Shown here in pieces: positions 39,294-47,016 of a stretch of DNA of 64,000 bases. Made by a program: the position numbers and the translations under genes. The notes under the pieces are model-generated. The model did no database searches. It saw only the letters and a program-made list of their open reading frames with translations, and was not told the DNA's origin. How positions within the stretch are numbered: position 1 is the first letter of the stretch; each line of letters begins with the position of its first letter. Location of the stretch: positions 2,046,001 to 2,110,000 of the forward strand of contig NZ_CP075188.1 of NCBI RefSeq assembly GCF_020510525.1, in the 5' to 3' direction. Origin of the DNA: Quatrionicoccus australiensis. Lineage in GTDB: Bacteria; Pseudomonadota; Gammaproteobacteria; Burkholderiales; Rhodocyclaceae.

Positions 39294-39366
39294 CCGGCGG
39301 CATCCGAACGACAGAAGATGCCGTAGGTATAATGTTCTCAACACAACCGGAAAGCGGGAGCAGTTC

Positions 39367-39681
39367 ATGAAATGGAAATTGGCAGCACTCACTTGCGCAT
39401 ACTTCGTTGCCGGTTCTGCATTAGCTGGCGGTAGCATTGCAGAGAAAGGCGCGTTCTATACCGCAGTGACGGCAGTCTCGCCATCAGATGCCGCCTACTC
39501 GTTCCTGTTGGAACAGTACCTAGAAATGAAGTGTGGCAAGCCGCAGTCCATTGCACACATAAAAAACTTGAGCGAGCAAGACGGTGCCAGCTTGTTCGTC
39601 ATATTGGCACTCAAGGCAGGCGACACGGCGAAGGCACGCGACATCATCCGGGCGTTGCCGTGCGAAGGAGCATCCCGTTGA
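39367..39681 (+). CDS. Small secreted protein of unknown function
   Basis: A 104-aa protein with signal peptide MKWKLAALTCAYFVAGSALA and likely cleavage before GGS. The mature part has two Cys residues (MKCGK, LPCEG) that could pair in the periplasm, and helical repeats resembling short TPR-like hairpins. ATG 39367 has GGGAG upstream; the longer frame begins inside the recombinase gene. The next ORF overlaps its stop. Confidence 0.6.
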   Translation: MKWKLAALTCAYFVAGSALAGGSIAEKGAFYTAVTAVSPSDAAYSFLLEQYLEMKCGKPQSIAHIKNLSEQDGASLFVILALKAGDTAKARDIIRALPCEGASR

Positions 39682-39875
39682 AGCGGGTATCGCCAGCCTG
39701 CCCGTCGGCTAAAGAGGTTACCAACCGCAGGTTCGCGTCCCCTTCTGTGCTCACTGACGAAACGGAAGTTCTAGGCGTACCTGTAAAGGATTGGGACAGG
39801 TTCTTTATCGGTGATTTTGAAAAGTCACTCGAAGAGGTAAAGCGTCGAGCATCCGCGATAGACGCGAAGAAATAA
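39678..39875 (+). CDS. Small ORF coupled to the secreted protein
   Basis: 65 codons from TTG at 39678, overlapping the previous stop, with AAGGAG eight bases upstream. The product is polar and ends FEKSLEEVKRRASAIDAKK, a likely helix. There is no recognisable family, signal or membrane segment. Existence is inferred from spacing and ribosome site only. Confidence 0.4.
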   Translation: MKRVSPACPSAKEVTNRRFASPSVLTDETEVLGVPVKDWDRFFIGDFEKSLEEVKRRASAIDAKK

Positions 39876-40089
39876 CAGCGTCCCAAGCCTGGCAATTTCG
39901 GATATTTGCGGCGAACTCCTTCAGGGGCAACGAGGCTCAGTTCAAACTGAACAACGTCGCTGTGATGGTCGTTGCTCTTGGTTTTTCGAAATCTGCTGCT
40001 CTCAATACGTCCAACCAGATGGCTTCGTGGATCTGGTGAGCAAAGTTCTTTCGACGATTTTAATTAATCAGGATTTTTGGGTAACTCAC

Positions 40090-41187
40090 TCATGCTTTGC
40101 CCACACTAGGCGAATGGTAACTATGGCGAAGCCAAGCACCCGCGCGAAGTTTTCGATCAAAACTGAAGACATGTTCGGCCGGTTCCTCTTCGCAACGGCC
40201 AACTACACGATTGAAGTACTGGAGTTTTCCATCCTCAAGCCAAACCCTTCCTCCACATAATGGACAGTTGGCTGCATAACGAACAAGGCGAAGGTTGTAC
40301 GCACGCGGGCGATCTTGATTTGGCGTTGGCCCATCCCACTGCAATTCAATTTGGCAGTCCCGGTCCTTGAACGGATAGAAGAGCGGAGATGCCATCATGA
40401 TCTTTAAGTCGTATAGCCTTGCAAGCGGACGAAGGTAGATCCAATAAAACGCGCCAGCCAAAATGAGTAAATTCCAGTTCAATTCTGAGGCTCCTGGAAT
40501 TAGTGCGAGAACCGCCATCGTGCCAATAACAGTGGCGAGCAATCCCATGCCAATGGCTGGTATCCAGCGGCGCGCCCCTTCTATCCGCATGGTGCTGATA
40601 CTTTGTTGCTTGAACATCAGTGGAGCCAGAAATAGGCGTCCAATCCATGAAAATCGGAGGCTTGATTGGTCTTCGTGGTAGCGAAGAATAAAAGGTAGCT
40701 CGCCGTAACCTGCCGGCAATTCAGGTTGGAGCACGTTTTCATCGAAAGCTCTCCACTCGAGAAAATAGGTCGAGCTATTCCCTCCATTCGACTGGTGTTT
40801 ACTCGGCCATAGCAGACCGGAAAACCCGGCTTTACGCGCAGCCTCAGTAAAGCGCCCTTCGAATCCGGAAAATTGGCTCATCAGGTTTGGCCAGTGCTCA
40901 TTTACACGTTTTCTGGCCTTATCGGAAACTGCACCGGAAGTGGTTTCACCACGTTCCTCGAGTGTAGAACGCCATAGATCCAGGGTAGAAATAGGCAATG
41001 CCACACCACCGTCGATCCAATCTGCCTTGTGCTGCAAAAATAACGCACGCAGAAGATCCCACGATTTGTCGCGATAAGTGGAGCTACAGTCACGATCAAT
41101 CAGGTGCAGAAACCACTGGGTGTATCGAAGTATATCGACCGATTCTGATTGCCATGACTGTTTCACCTGATCACCAAGATTGCTCAT
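40090..41187 (-). CDS. Two-helix membrane protein with C-terminal zinc-ribbon-like pair
   Basis: A 365-aa protein I do not recognise. The N-terminal 200 residues are soluble and helical. Two adjacent membrane segments (WIPAIGMGLLATVIGTMAVLAL and ELNWNLLILAGAFYWIYL) form a hairpin near residues 208-250, followed by a cytosolic C-terminal part with CPLCGGRVWLE and a later Cys (GRCEEE). ATG 41187 has a perfect GGAGG. Membrane anchoring plus a soluble front domain is common in effector proteins, but no such role is shown. The 214-bp gap before it (39876-40089) holds nothing I can identify. Confidence 0.65.
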   Translation of the reverse strand: MSNLGDQVKQSWQSESVDILRYTQWFLHLIDRDCSSTYRDKSWDLLRALFLQHKADWIDGGVALPISTLDLWRSTLEERGETTSGAVSDKARKRVNEHWPNLMSQFSGFEGRFTEAARKAGFSGLLWPSKHQSNGGNSSTYFLEWRAFDENVLQPELPAGYGELPFILRYHEDQSSLRFSWIGRLFLAPLMFKQQSISTMRIEGARRWIPAIGMGLLATVIGTMAVLALIPGASELNWNLLILAGAFYWIYLRPLARLYDLKIMMASPLFYPFKDRDCQIELQWDGPTPNQDRPRAYNLRLVRYAANCPLCGGRVWLEDGKLQYFNRVVGRCEEEPAEHVFSFDRKLRAGAWLRHSYHSPSVGKA

Positions 41188-41317
41188 TTTTCCTCCGAAA
41201 ATATGCCCAAATTCTAACAGCGAACCGTCCGGATACCGGTCTGACACCGCCCTGGTTGGGGCCAACGATCCTTCTGAGTACCTAACCTATGGGCTCGATC
41301 AAGTCACGGAGAAAACC

Positions 41318-41545
41318 ATGCTTAACCAATCTGTTCTCGTTATTCGAGGCGTACCTGTTCATATTCGGCCGTTGCCCTCTGGGGACATGGCGATCTGGCA
41401 CCCATGCAATGAGGTTGTTCGTGCTGCAGTTGAGCCAATTTGTCGCAATCGTGGCCACTGGAAGGCGGAATACAACAACTGGATCATCTTTCGTCAATTT
41501 CAGAACGTCGTTCGGGCAGAATTGGAGGCAGAGGCGAAGTGCTAG
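41318..41545 (+). CDS. Small hypothetical protein
   Basis: A 75-aa protein from ATG 41318 with GGAG seven bases upstream. It is soluble, with many Trp, Arg and His residues (VHIRPLPSGDMAIWHPCNE; RNRGHWKAEYNNWIIF). It is divergent from the membrane protein gene. The family is unknown. The longer in-frame start at 41180 overlaps that gene and is unlikely. Confidence 0.55.
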   Translation: MLNQSVLVIRGVPVHIRPLPSGDMAIWHPCNEVVRAAVEPICRNRGHWKAEYNNWIIFRQFQNVVRAELEAEAKC

Positions 41546-41886
41546 CCTAGATAGCAACAGGAAATAGCTAGATGCGAAATTTCTAATCAGATGGCCACTA
41601 AATCTCACGGCATGACCAAGCGATGTCATATAGTTGGCCAGTGATTTGGCATTAGGCGGCAGTCGGCCAGGAGTCGCCGTTCAAGCTTTCTCTCCAAAGA
41701 AGGAATTGGCCAAAACCTACTTGCCGTCGGCATACCAAATGATCGCCGGTCCGTACTATCATTGCATATGCGGACAGTCTGCCGGAGTCGCTCCTAAATG
41801 AATCAACCAGTTACTTTGAGTTGCCATGTTTTACGATTATCAATGTGCGGACCGGTGGGTCCGGTGAGTAACAGTTAGCCATTCCG
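41546..41886 (+). other. Non-coding stretch leading into the cassette-like region
   Basis: No gene is visible. It contains a palindrome-rich tract (GGCGGCAGTCGGCCAGGAGTCGCC-like, near 41654-41683) and ends in GGACC-GGTG-GGTCC and GTTAGCC (41874-41880), the right half of an attC-like site, six bases before ATG 41887. Confidence 0.45.
41846..41880 (+). repeat. attC-like right half site before cassette 1
   Basis: A GGACC/GGTCC stem followed by GTTAGCC (attC core GTTRRRY, 6 of 7). The next gene starts six bases later, as in integron cassettes. The left half is not clear. Confidence 0.35.
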
Positions 41887-42597
41887 ATGAATCGCTCCAG
41901 ATCCTCCGCCAATGGTCGGCAAGTTCAAATATTCATCTCTGACAGCATAAATGATTACGTCGCTGCAAGAGTTTTATTACTCTCGGGGCTGCTTCAGCAA
42001 GGGGCTATACTCGGCAGTACATCAATCGAGAAGGCTTGCAAAGCAATCCTTGCCTTTCATGGCAATGAAAGCCGAGGACATCTAAAAAAATCTCATTGGA
42101 ACGCGGTCAAGAACTTTGACAAAAATCTATGGGCGCTGTTGAGGTCGGATTTTTTAGAATTAAACAAGAAAGCATACTTGCTTCGATATACAGATGATCT
42201 TCCCGTCGACTTCAATATTGTCATCGCCCAAAGGGAATATCTCGCGGAGCTTGATCACACAATCATTTCCCTTATTAAGGGGTTTGGCTTCCAGAATGAA
42301 GGCGTTGATCAAGGAACAAAACTTACTCAGCTCCTCGCCAGGGGAGACTCTCGCTTACTCGCGGACAACCATGTATTGGGCAATAAACCAAAGAGTGAAT
42401 TCATCTATTCTCTCCCTCAGGAAATCTATGAACTGCGATATGTGCCGTTATTCGGCCCGGTCGAGGTTTCGTATTCTTCAATCAGACCGGCGAAGCAAGC
42501 CTCATTCACACGCCCCGGGAATGTATTTCGTGGAGAAGGCAAGACACATCACTATGAACTCAGTCACTACCCCATCCCTCCTGGCAGCAATGGCTAA
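41887..42597 (+). CDS. HEPN-domain-like protein (cassette 1)
   Basis: A 236-aa protein. NDYVAARVLLLSGLLQQGAILGSTSIEKACKAILAFHG (about 19-57) is the helix pair typical of HEPN proteins, with the conserved Glu-Lys-x2-Lys. The C-terminal half is unrecognised. It has no MNT nucleotidyltransferase partner next to it. The stop lies in GGCTAAC, the left core of the next attC-like site, and the start is six bases after GTTAGCC, as for a gene cassette. A stand-alone HEPN may be an RNase or a nucleic-acid-binding protein. Confidence 0.6.
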   Translation: MNRSRSSANGRQVQIFISDSINDYVAARVLLLSGLLQQGAILGSTSIEKACKAILAFHGNESRGHLKKSHWNAVKNFDKNLWALLRSDFLELNKKAYLLRYTDDLPVDFNIVIAQREYLAELDHTIISLIKGFGFQNEGVDQGTKLTQLLARGDSRLLADNHVLGNKPKSEFIYSLPQEIYELRYVPLFGPVEVSYSSIRPAKQASFTRPGNVFRGEGKTHHYELSHYPIPPGSNG

Positions 42598-42627
42598 CAA
42601 TCCGTCCACTGACCTTTGTCGTTGGCC
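42592..42627 (+). repeat. Short attC-like remnant between cassettes 1 and 2
   Basis: GGCTAAC (42592-42598) and GTTGGCC (42621-42627), near-complementary outer cores, are only 36 bp apart. The central stem seems deleted. ATG 42631 follows three bases later. Confidence 0.45.
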
Positions 42628-42630
42628 ATT

Positions 42631-43233
42631 ATGAACAACACTGCTTCAGCCCTAGCTGTGACGCGTATAGATGAAGAAACCTTCCTACTGCTCGGGCTGG
42701 CTTTGTATTGCGCACAAAAATTTGAGTTTGGGCTGTACGGCATCGCATCTCATATGTCACACCTGCCAGAAGCAAAGAAGGACAAGCGATTCGCAAACTT
42801 AACACCTGACGATTTTTTGTCGGCCGATCCGGAAAAGAAGGCGCTTCGAAAAGCAACGCTTGGTCAAATTTGCACCTTATTTGGAGAGCGCCTGCTACTT
42901 TCAGGTGAAGAACTTGAGCAGCTTGTAACAGACAGAAATATAGTTGTTCATGATTTCTGGCGCGAAGTGCACCCAATGAGGGGAGTCGTAGGTATTCAAA
43001 ATCCAAATAAATTCCTGCGGGGTTTCATCACAAACGCCGAGCGACTAAATGCGGCAATCAAAGGGCTTCTTTCCCACATGATGGAAGCGGTAGCCCAAAA
43101 AGAGGGACGTTCAGGAGAGGTCGCTGTAACCGACACTGATCTTGAGAGCCGCAAGATATTTGAATCAATTGTGGCCGCACGGCTAACCAATCATTCAACC
43201 AGACCAGCGCAAAACGCCGCGCAGTGTGGCTAA
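42631..43233 (+). CDS. HEPN-like protein with RX4H motif (cassette 2)
   Basis: A 200-aa helical protein. ETFLLLGLALYCAQKFEFGLYGIASHM near the start and DRNIVVHDFWREV near residue 110 are notable. R-N-I-V-V-H gives the RX4H spacing of HEPN ribonuclease sites. ATG 42631 follows GTTGGCC by three bases; the earlier in-frame start at 42616 would lie inside the attC-like remnant. The last 16 residues (LTNHSTRPAQNAAQCG) are encoded by the following attC-like site and are probably not part of the fold. Confidence 0.58.
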   Translation: MNNTASALAVTRIDEETFLLLGLALYCAQKFEFGLYGIASHMSHLPEAKKDKRFANLTPDDFLSADPEKKALRKATLGQICTLFGERLLLSGEELEQLVTDRNIVVHDFWREVHPMRGVVGIQNPNKFLRGFITNAERLNAAIKGLLSHMMEAVAQKEGRSGEVAVTDTDLESRKIFESIVAARLTNHSTRPAQNAAQCG

Positions 43234-43240
43234 TTCCAAA
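43181..43240 (+). repeat. attC-like site after cassette 2
   Basis: GGCTAAC (43181-43187), then CAATCATTCAACC, a short GCGC...GCGC stem around AAAACGCC and a degenerate right core. The layout matches the better site at 44804-44866 (shared CAATCATTC and the GCGC-flanked loop). Confidence 0.5.
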
Positions 43241-43260
43241 GCTATATTTCGTGAGTCACT

Positions 43261-43965
43261 ATGGATGCCACTGAAAAACTTGTTGCCGATCATTTAGCAC
43301 ACCGCGGCTATACCAACGTGGTCTACGAGCCTGACGGCAATATTCCCCCTGACTTTTTGGTTGATGGAAACATTGCAATTGAAGTCCGACGTTTGAACCA
43401 AAACCACTTCGAGGGTGGCGACGCCCAGGGCCTTGAAGAAGTGGCTATTCCGCTATGGAAGCGCGTCAAAGAGCTTGCCGGCAGTCTCGGCGCACCAACC
43501 GAAAACGAAAGTTGGTTTGTCTTCTTCCGATTCACGCGCCCCGTTGAGGCGTGGAAGACCTTAGGCCCTAAGCTGCGTAAAGCGCTCGAAACTTTTGTCG
43601 CGTCACCAATCAAGCAGAAGAGCACTGTCTTTATAACTAAGGGTTTTGAGCTTGAAGTGTTCAGGGCCAGCAATCCACATGCCTCCATGTTTGTTATGGG
43701 CGGCTGTAGCGATGAGGAGTCGGGCGGATGGTTGCTTTCCGAGATGGAGACGAACATCCGGCATTGTGCAAGTGAAAAATCTCGAAAGATCAAGAAGGTT
43801 CGATCGAAGTACAAACACTGGTGGCTTGCTCTTGTTGACCATATCGGCCACGGACTCGACGATTTCGACCGCGAGATGTTTCGAGATCAGGTGTCAATCT
43901 CGCACGACTGGGAAAAGATCATTCTAATAGACCCAAGGGATCATTCACGCTGGTTCGAACTCTAA
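43261..43965 (+). CDS. Restriction-nuclease-like protein (cassette 3)
   Basis: A 234-aa protein. The N-terminus has IPPDFLVDGNIAIEVRRL (about 28-45): D-x9-E-x-R at the place of a PD-(D/E)XK core with Lys replaced by Arg, after a helix containing EKLVADHLAHRGY. The middle is a beta-rich fold and the end has KHWWLALVDHIGHGL. The motif suggests a nuclease or a catalytically altered relative. No methylase is present, so it is not a simple restriction system. ATG at 43261 has GTGAG-type weak signals. Palindromic attC-like sites lie on both sides. Confidence 0.55.
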   Translation: MDATEKLVADHLAHRGYTNVVYEPDGNIPPDFLVDGNIAIEVRRLNQNHFEGGDAQGLEEVAIPLWKRVKELAGSLGAPTENESWFVFFRFTRPVEAWKTLGPKLRKALETFVASPIKQKSTVFITKGFELEVFRASNPHASMFVMGGCSDEESGGWLLSEMETNIRHCASEKSRKIKKVRSKYKHWWLALVDHIGHGLDDFDREMFRDQVSISHDWEKIILIDPRDHSRWFEL

Positions 43966-43967
43966 TC

Positions 43968-44026
43968 TCTTGTTCTAGCTGACCTGCGTGAAAAGCCGCG
44001 CAGGCCAGTCACCTCAAACGTTTCTG
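43968..44026 (+). repeat. attC-like palindrome after cassette 3
   Basis: CTGACCTGCG (43979-43988) and CGCAGGCCAG (43999-44008) form a stem with one mismatch around a loop containing GAAAAGCC, followed by TCAAACGTTTCTG with a degenerate right core. The stem and TCAAACGTT match the site at 44804-44866. Confidence 0.5.
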
Positions 44027-44105
44027 AGCGGCCGCTTTCCAAAGCCGACTACGGCACCTTTGGGCACGGTCCGGTCACGTCGTTTTTCAGAAATCTATAG
44101 CTACC

Positions 44106-44864
44106 ATGTTAAATATTTGCCCGTTTTGCGGATCTCCAGGTGAAAAGGTTAATGCCCATATCATTCCTAAGGCATTTTTTAAAGCGATCTCACAAGATGG
44201 TGACATGCTTAAACAGAGAGAGCTGGGCGTTCATTCCAAGAAAGTTCCAATTGGAATTTATGATGACTCCGTTTGGTGTCGATCATGCGAGATAGAATAT
44301 GGGCGCTGGGATGCCTACGCCGCCAAGGTTTTACTACAGTCGCCAATTGAAGAATTCATTTCTCAACCAGCCGCTTACGAACTTAAAATAGATAAAAACA
44401 GCCTTGGTGAGTTGAAATTGTTTTTTATTTCATTGCTTTGGAGAGCATCTTCTTCGAACAAACGAATATATGAAAATGTTTCTATCGGCCCCTTTGCTGA
44501 AAAAGCCAAGGTACTTTTGAAATCAGGATTGCCTGGTTTTCTAGATGATTTCTCAACCATCATCTCTTGCTCTGATGCAGATGAATCTCTAATTTCAGAG
44601 CCCGTAAGAGTTCGGAACCTCGGTGTCTTGTTCTACAGGTTTCATCTTGGAAAATATTCTGTTGATATAAAGGTGAGCAATCAGCCCACACCGGAAGTCT
44701 TGTTGCCCGCCGTCATTGGGCAAAAGGATGTATTGGTTATTCTCCGCACAAAGCGAAACAGTCAACTTGTCGGTTCTGTATCAAAAATCGCCAAAGACCA
44801 GCTGCCCAATCATTCCACCGGGCCTGCGCGAAAAGGAGCGCAGGCCGGCAAATTCAAACGTTAG
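44106..44864 (+). CDS. HNH/treble-clef nuclease-like protein (cassette 4)
   Basis: A 252-aa protein. CPFCGSPGEKVNAHIIPKAFFK at residues 5-26 and VWCRSCEIEYGRWD near 60 form a C-x2-C ... H ... C-x2-C treble clef with the A-H-I-I-P-K signature of HNH-related proteins. The rest is a helical/beta domain without known motifs. The frame runs through the whole attC-like site and stops in its right core (TAG in GTTAGCC), so the last 23 residues (from LPNHSTGP) are probably attC read-through. Confidence 0.65.
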   Translation: MLNICPFCGSPGEKVNAHIIPKAFFKAISQDGDMLKQRELGVHSKKVPIGIYDDSVWCRSCEIEYGRWDAYAAKVLLQSPIEEFISQPAAYELKIDKNSLGELKLFFISLLWRASSSNKRIYENVSIGPFAEKAKVLLKSGLPGFLDDFSTIISCSDADESLISEPVRVRNLGVLFYRFHLGKYSVDIKVSNQPTPEVLLPAVIGQKDVLVILRTKRNSQLVGSVSKIAKDQLPNHSTGPARKGAQAGKFKR

Positions 44865-44866
44865 CC
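44804..44866 (+). repeat. Best-preserved attC-like recombination site
   Basis: 63 bp. The left core is GCCCAAT (RYYYAAC, 6 of 7) and the right core GTTAGCC (GTTRRRY, 6 of 7). The central stem is CGGGCCTGCGC / GCGCAGGCCGG (one mismatch) around GAAAAGGA. Size and architecture match integron attC sites. Confidence 0.65.
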
Positions 44867-44903
44867 AGCAGGAGCCGCTAAAGGGATTGAAGCCGCGCTT
44901 GAC

Positions 44904-45095
44904 GTGCTCAAGCCACATTGGGAAGAAATCGAGGCAGACTTTGCTCGCCACAACGAGCGCTTCCTGGCATTGGCCGCCGACCATGACGCGATTGGACGTG
45001 TACTTCGCGCACACCTCGTTATTGAAAACTTCCTACGTATCCTCGTGGAGGCATTTGCACATGTGCACTCTCACACGCCAATCGCTGCTGGCTAA
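44904..45095 (+). pseudogene. Fragment of a HEPN/DUF4145-like helical protein (cassette 5)
   Basis: The frame reads KPHWEEIEADFARHNERFLALAADHDAIGRVLRAHLVIENFLRILVEAF and stops in GGCTAAC after about 64 codons. No good start or ribosome site is visible (GTG 44904 at best; the frame is open further upstream to AKGIEAALDV). It looks like the N-terminal helical part of a larger protein cut short by cassette degeneration. Confidence 0.45.
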
Positions 45096-45147
45096 CCAGC
45101 CGCAGCAGCGGACGGCTACGCCCGCCCACTGAGCTTCAATGTTCCTG
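45090..45147 (+). repeat. attC-like site after cassette 5
   Basis: GGCTAAC (45090-45096), a GGACGG-CTAC-GCCCGCC stem-loop and a degenerate right core GTTCCTG (45141-45147). At 58 bp it is within the attC size range. Confidence 0.42.
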
Positions 45148-45383
45148 AACATCCGCTTTCCCTGGCTCGCTAGTTCTGCTTTGGGCTCGCTGCTGCCGTT
45201 CGGCTTTTGCTGGTCAGATCGGATGCGATTCAGTGGTCAACACAGCGCGATTCTGCAGCTGGAAATATTGACTGTTGAATTTATATAGTTTTTTACTATC
45301 GATTGGTGTTACCCAGTCATTCCAAGTGCTCTCAGGGTAAAACAAACAGAAAACGACATCCATGCTGATACTTTGGCTTTCAG

Positions 45384-45444
45384 TGCCTGACGCGCTACGC
45401 TTGTCGGGTTGGTGATTTCGGGCTATGCCCGAGCCTCACCAACC
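45384..45444. repeat. REP-like palindromic element
   Basis: GCCTGACGCGCTACGCTTG (from 45385) followed by TCGGG resembles REP units (GCCTGATGCG...CTTATCAGGC type). It is joined to a second nested hairpin: GGTTGGTGA (45407-45415) / TCACCAACC (45436-45444) enclosing CGGGC-TAT-GCCCG (45419-45431). Confidence 0.45.
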
Positions 45445-45478
45445 TGATAACGCCGAGACAAAGTTCATCAACCATACG

Positions 45479-45561
45479 CAACACTCGTCGCAACGACCCA
45501 AGCGTTTATAAATAAATCTGGCTATTCGTGTTGCTACGGTTAGCCACAAAGCATGCAACAA
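45479..45561. repeat. Right island-end array of GCAACA/TGTTGC sites
   Basis: GCAACA (45479-45484), TGTTGC (45529-45534) and GCAACA (45555-45560, within ATGCAACAA). Read from the outside inward it has the same order of orientations as the left array, and the outer pair repeats the left motif TGTTGCTA ... ATGCAACAA. Confidence 0.48.
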
Positions 45562-45682
45562 ACAAGCATCAATCACTTAGACAACGAGACTTACTGATGA
45601 ATTGCTGAGTTCTTATGATTTAACTGCATTTCGAAGACGCAACGGGATCCGTATGTAACTAGATTGCGTGTATTCAGTGTCG

Positions 45683-45703
45683 AAAAAACCACCTTTCCGG
45701 TGG
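45683..45703 (-). terminator. Intrinsic terminator of the lipoprotein gene
   Basis: On the minus strand CCACC-GGAAA-GGTGG is followed by six T residues, 13 bp after the stop of the lipoprotein gene. Confidence 0.8.
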
Positions 45704-45715
45704 CTTCCCTTTGGC

Positions 45716-46300
45716 CTAGCGTTTTGTTGGTGAAAATGATTCTTCCTCGATCAGCCAGTGTCCTTCGCTGCGCCGCAGTTGCAATTTCTTGATGCCCTTG
45801 TCGCTGCGGATCTGCGAGCGATAGTTTTGCGAGAATGTCACGGTCGCCTGATTCAGCGAGTCGACAACGATTTGGGGTTCGCCCAGCGTCAGTTCGATTT
45901 TTCCAGCCTGCGCGATGACGCGTTTGCGGCTGGCCTGCCAGTTTGCCGGCCCAACCTCGCGCCCCTTGAAATTCGGCGTGTAAAACGCCAGGTAGGCATC
46001 GACATCGCGGGCTGCCCAGGCGTCGCGCCAGGCATTCAAGGTGCTCCGAATCTCGCTTTCCGTCGTCAGGCCTGAATCAGCGGCCTTGCCGACAGGTGCC
46101 GCAGCAGCCGGGCTGGCGGCAATACTCATCGGTACCGCAGTTTCAACGCTCGCTTCGGTTTTGCCACTCGTCAGGACGCTTTCGTTTTGTGCCGGTGCAT
46201 CGAACAGCCAGTCAATCGTCTTGTTGCAGCCAGACAATCCCGGAAGAATCGCCAGTGCGGTCAATAGTCCAACGGTGCCTTGCCCAAAACATTTTTGCAT
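45716..46300 (-). CDS. Lipoprotein with NTF2-like (Cds6-type) domain
   Basis: A 194-aa protein with a lipoprotein signal ending LSGC (Cys25), so it is membrane anchored by lipid. A low-complexity Ala/Ser/Pro linker (about 40-85) leads to an NTF2/SnoaL-like domain: LNAWRDAWAARDVDAYLAFYTPNFKG ... VTFSQNYRSQIRSDKGIKKLQLRRSEGHWLIEEESF. This is the Cds6-type domain often attached to L,D-transpeptidases. The exact role is unknown. ATG 46300 has GGGGAAAG upstream. First core gene right of the island. Confidence 0.78.
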   Translation of the reverse strand: MQKCFGQGTVGLLTALAILPGLSGCNKTIDWLFDAPAQNESVLTSGKTEASVETAVPMSIAASPAAAAPVGKAADSGLTTESEIRSTLNAWRDAWAARDVDAYLAFYTPNFKGREVGPANWQASRKRVIAQAGKIELTLGEPQIVVDSLNQATVTFSQNYRSQIRSDKGIKKLQLRRSEGHWLIEEESFSPTKR

Positions 46301-46351
46301 CACTTTCCCCTCGTTTGGCATATGACAGAGTCGGCATACTCTCACATAAGT

Positions 46352-47011
46352 TTATTGAATTTCTATGCTTACCGAGCGTCCGGACTTGCCGCCAGCCCGC
46401 CGCAGCAGGTCGGCGATGTCGGTATTCTGGTTCTTGAGCGCAACATCTAGCGCCGTTTCTCCGGATTGCAGTGTTCTTGCCGGGTCAGCCTTGTTTTTAA
46501 GAAGCAGTTCGACAACTTCTCGATGGCCGCCTCGAGCCGCGGCAATCAGTGGCGTCGTGCCGTTTTCACTGGGCGAGTTCAGGTCAGCACCGGCCTTGAT
46601 CAGTAATTCGGCGATTTCGAGACGACCGGCAAATGCGGCATAAGCCAGCGGCGTCCAGCCCGGCATATTGACGTTGGCGCCAGCTGCCAGCAGTAGCTCC
46701 ACTACCTTGCGGTGGCCGAAATAAGCAGCCAAGCGCAGCGCGGTATCGCCCGAAGCATTGCGCGCATTGAGCTTGGCGCGTTGCTTAATCAGGAAATCGA
46801 CCAGTTCGGCATGGCCGTCCCGGGCAGCCAGCATCAGCAGGGTGTTGCCGTCGATGTCGGTACTGTCGATCGAAGCCCCCTTCCCGGTCAGCGCAGCGAC
46901 TTCACGCGTATCACCGAGCTTGGCGGAACTGATCAGGTCATCATAGGTGGCCGCCTGCGCGAAAACAGGGAGCAACAGCGTAGCCACTACGGTCAACAAC
47001 GTTTTTTTCAT
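46352..47011 (-). CDS. Secreted ankyrin-repeat protein
   Basis: A 219-aa protein with signal peptide MKKTLLTVVATLLLPVFAQA and about five ankyrin repeats (for example DIDGNTLLMLAARDGHAELVDFLIKQRAKLNA and ENGTTPLIAAARGGHREVVELLLKNKAD). It is a periplasmic protein-binding scaffold, partner unknown. It lies 5 bp downstream of tatD on the same strand and probably shares its transcript. The longer frame upstream is out of place because it overlaps tatD. Confidence 0.88.
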   Translation of the reverse strand: MKKTLLTVVATLLLPVFAQAATYDDLISSAKLGDTREVAALTGKGASIDSTDIDGNTLLMLAARDGHAELVDFLIKQRAKLNARNASGDTALRLAAYFGHRKVVELLLAAGANVNMPGWTPLAYAAFAGRLEIAELLIKAGADLNSPSENGTTPLIAAARGGHREVVELLLKNKADPARTLQSGETALDVALKNQNTDIADLLRRAGGKSGRSVSIEIQ

Positions 47012-47016
47012 GATTT

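Larger units (their letters stand above)
45148..45682. other. Gene-free right border of the island
   Basis: About 535 bp without a convincing ORF. It holds a REP-like palindrome (45384-45444), the right GCAACA/TGTTGC array (45479-45561) and an AT-rich tract up to the terminator at 45683. Confidence 0.5.
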
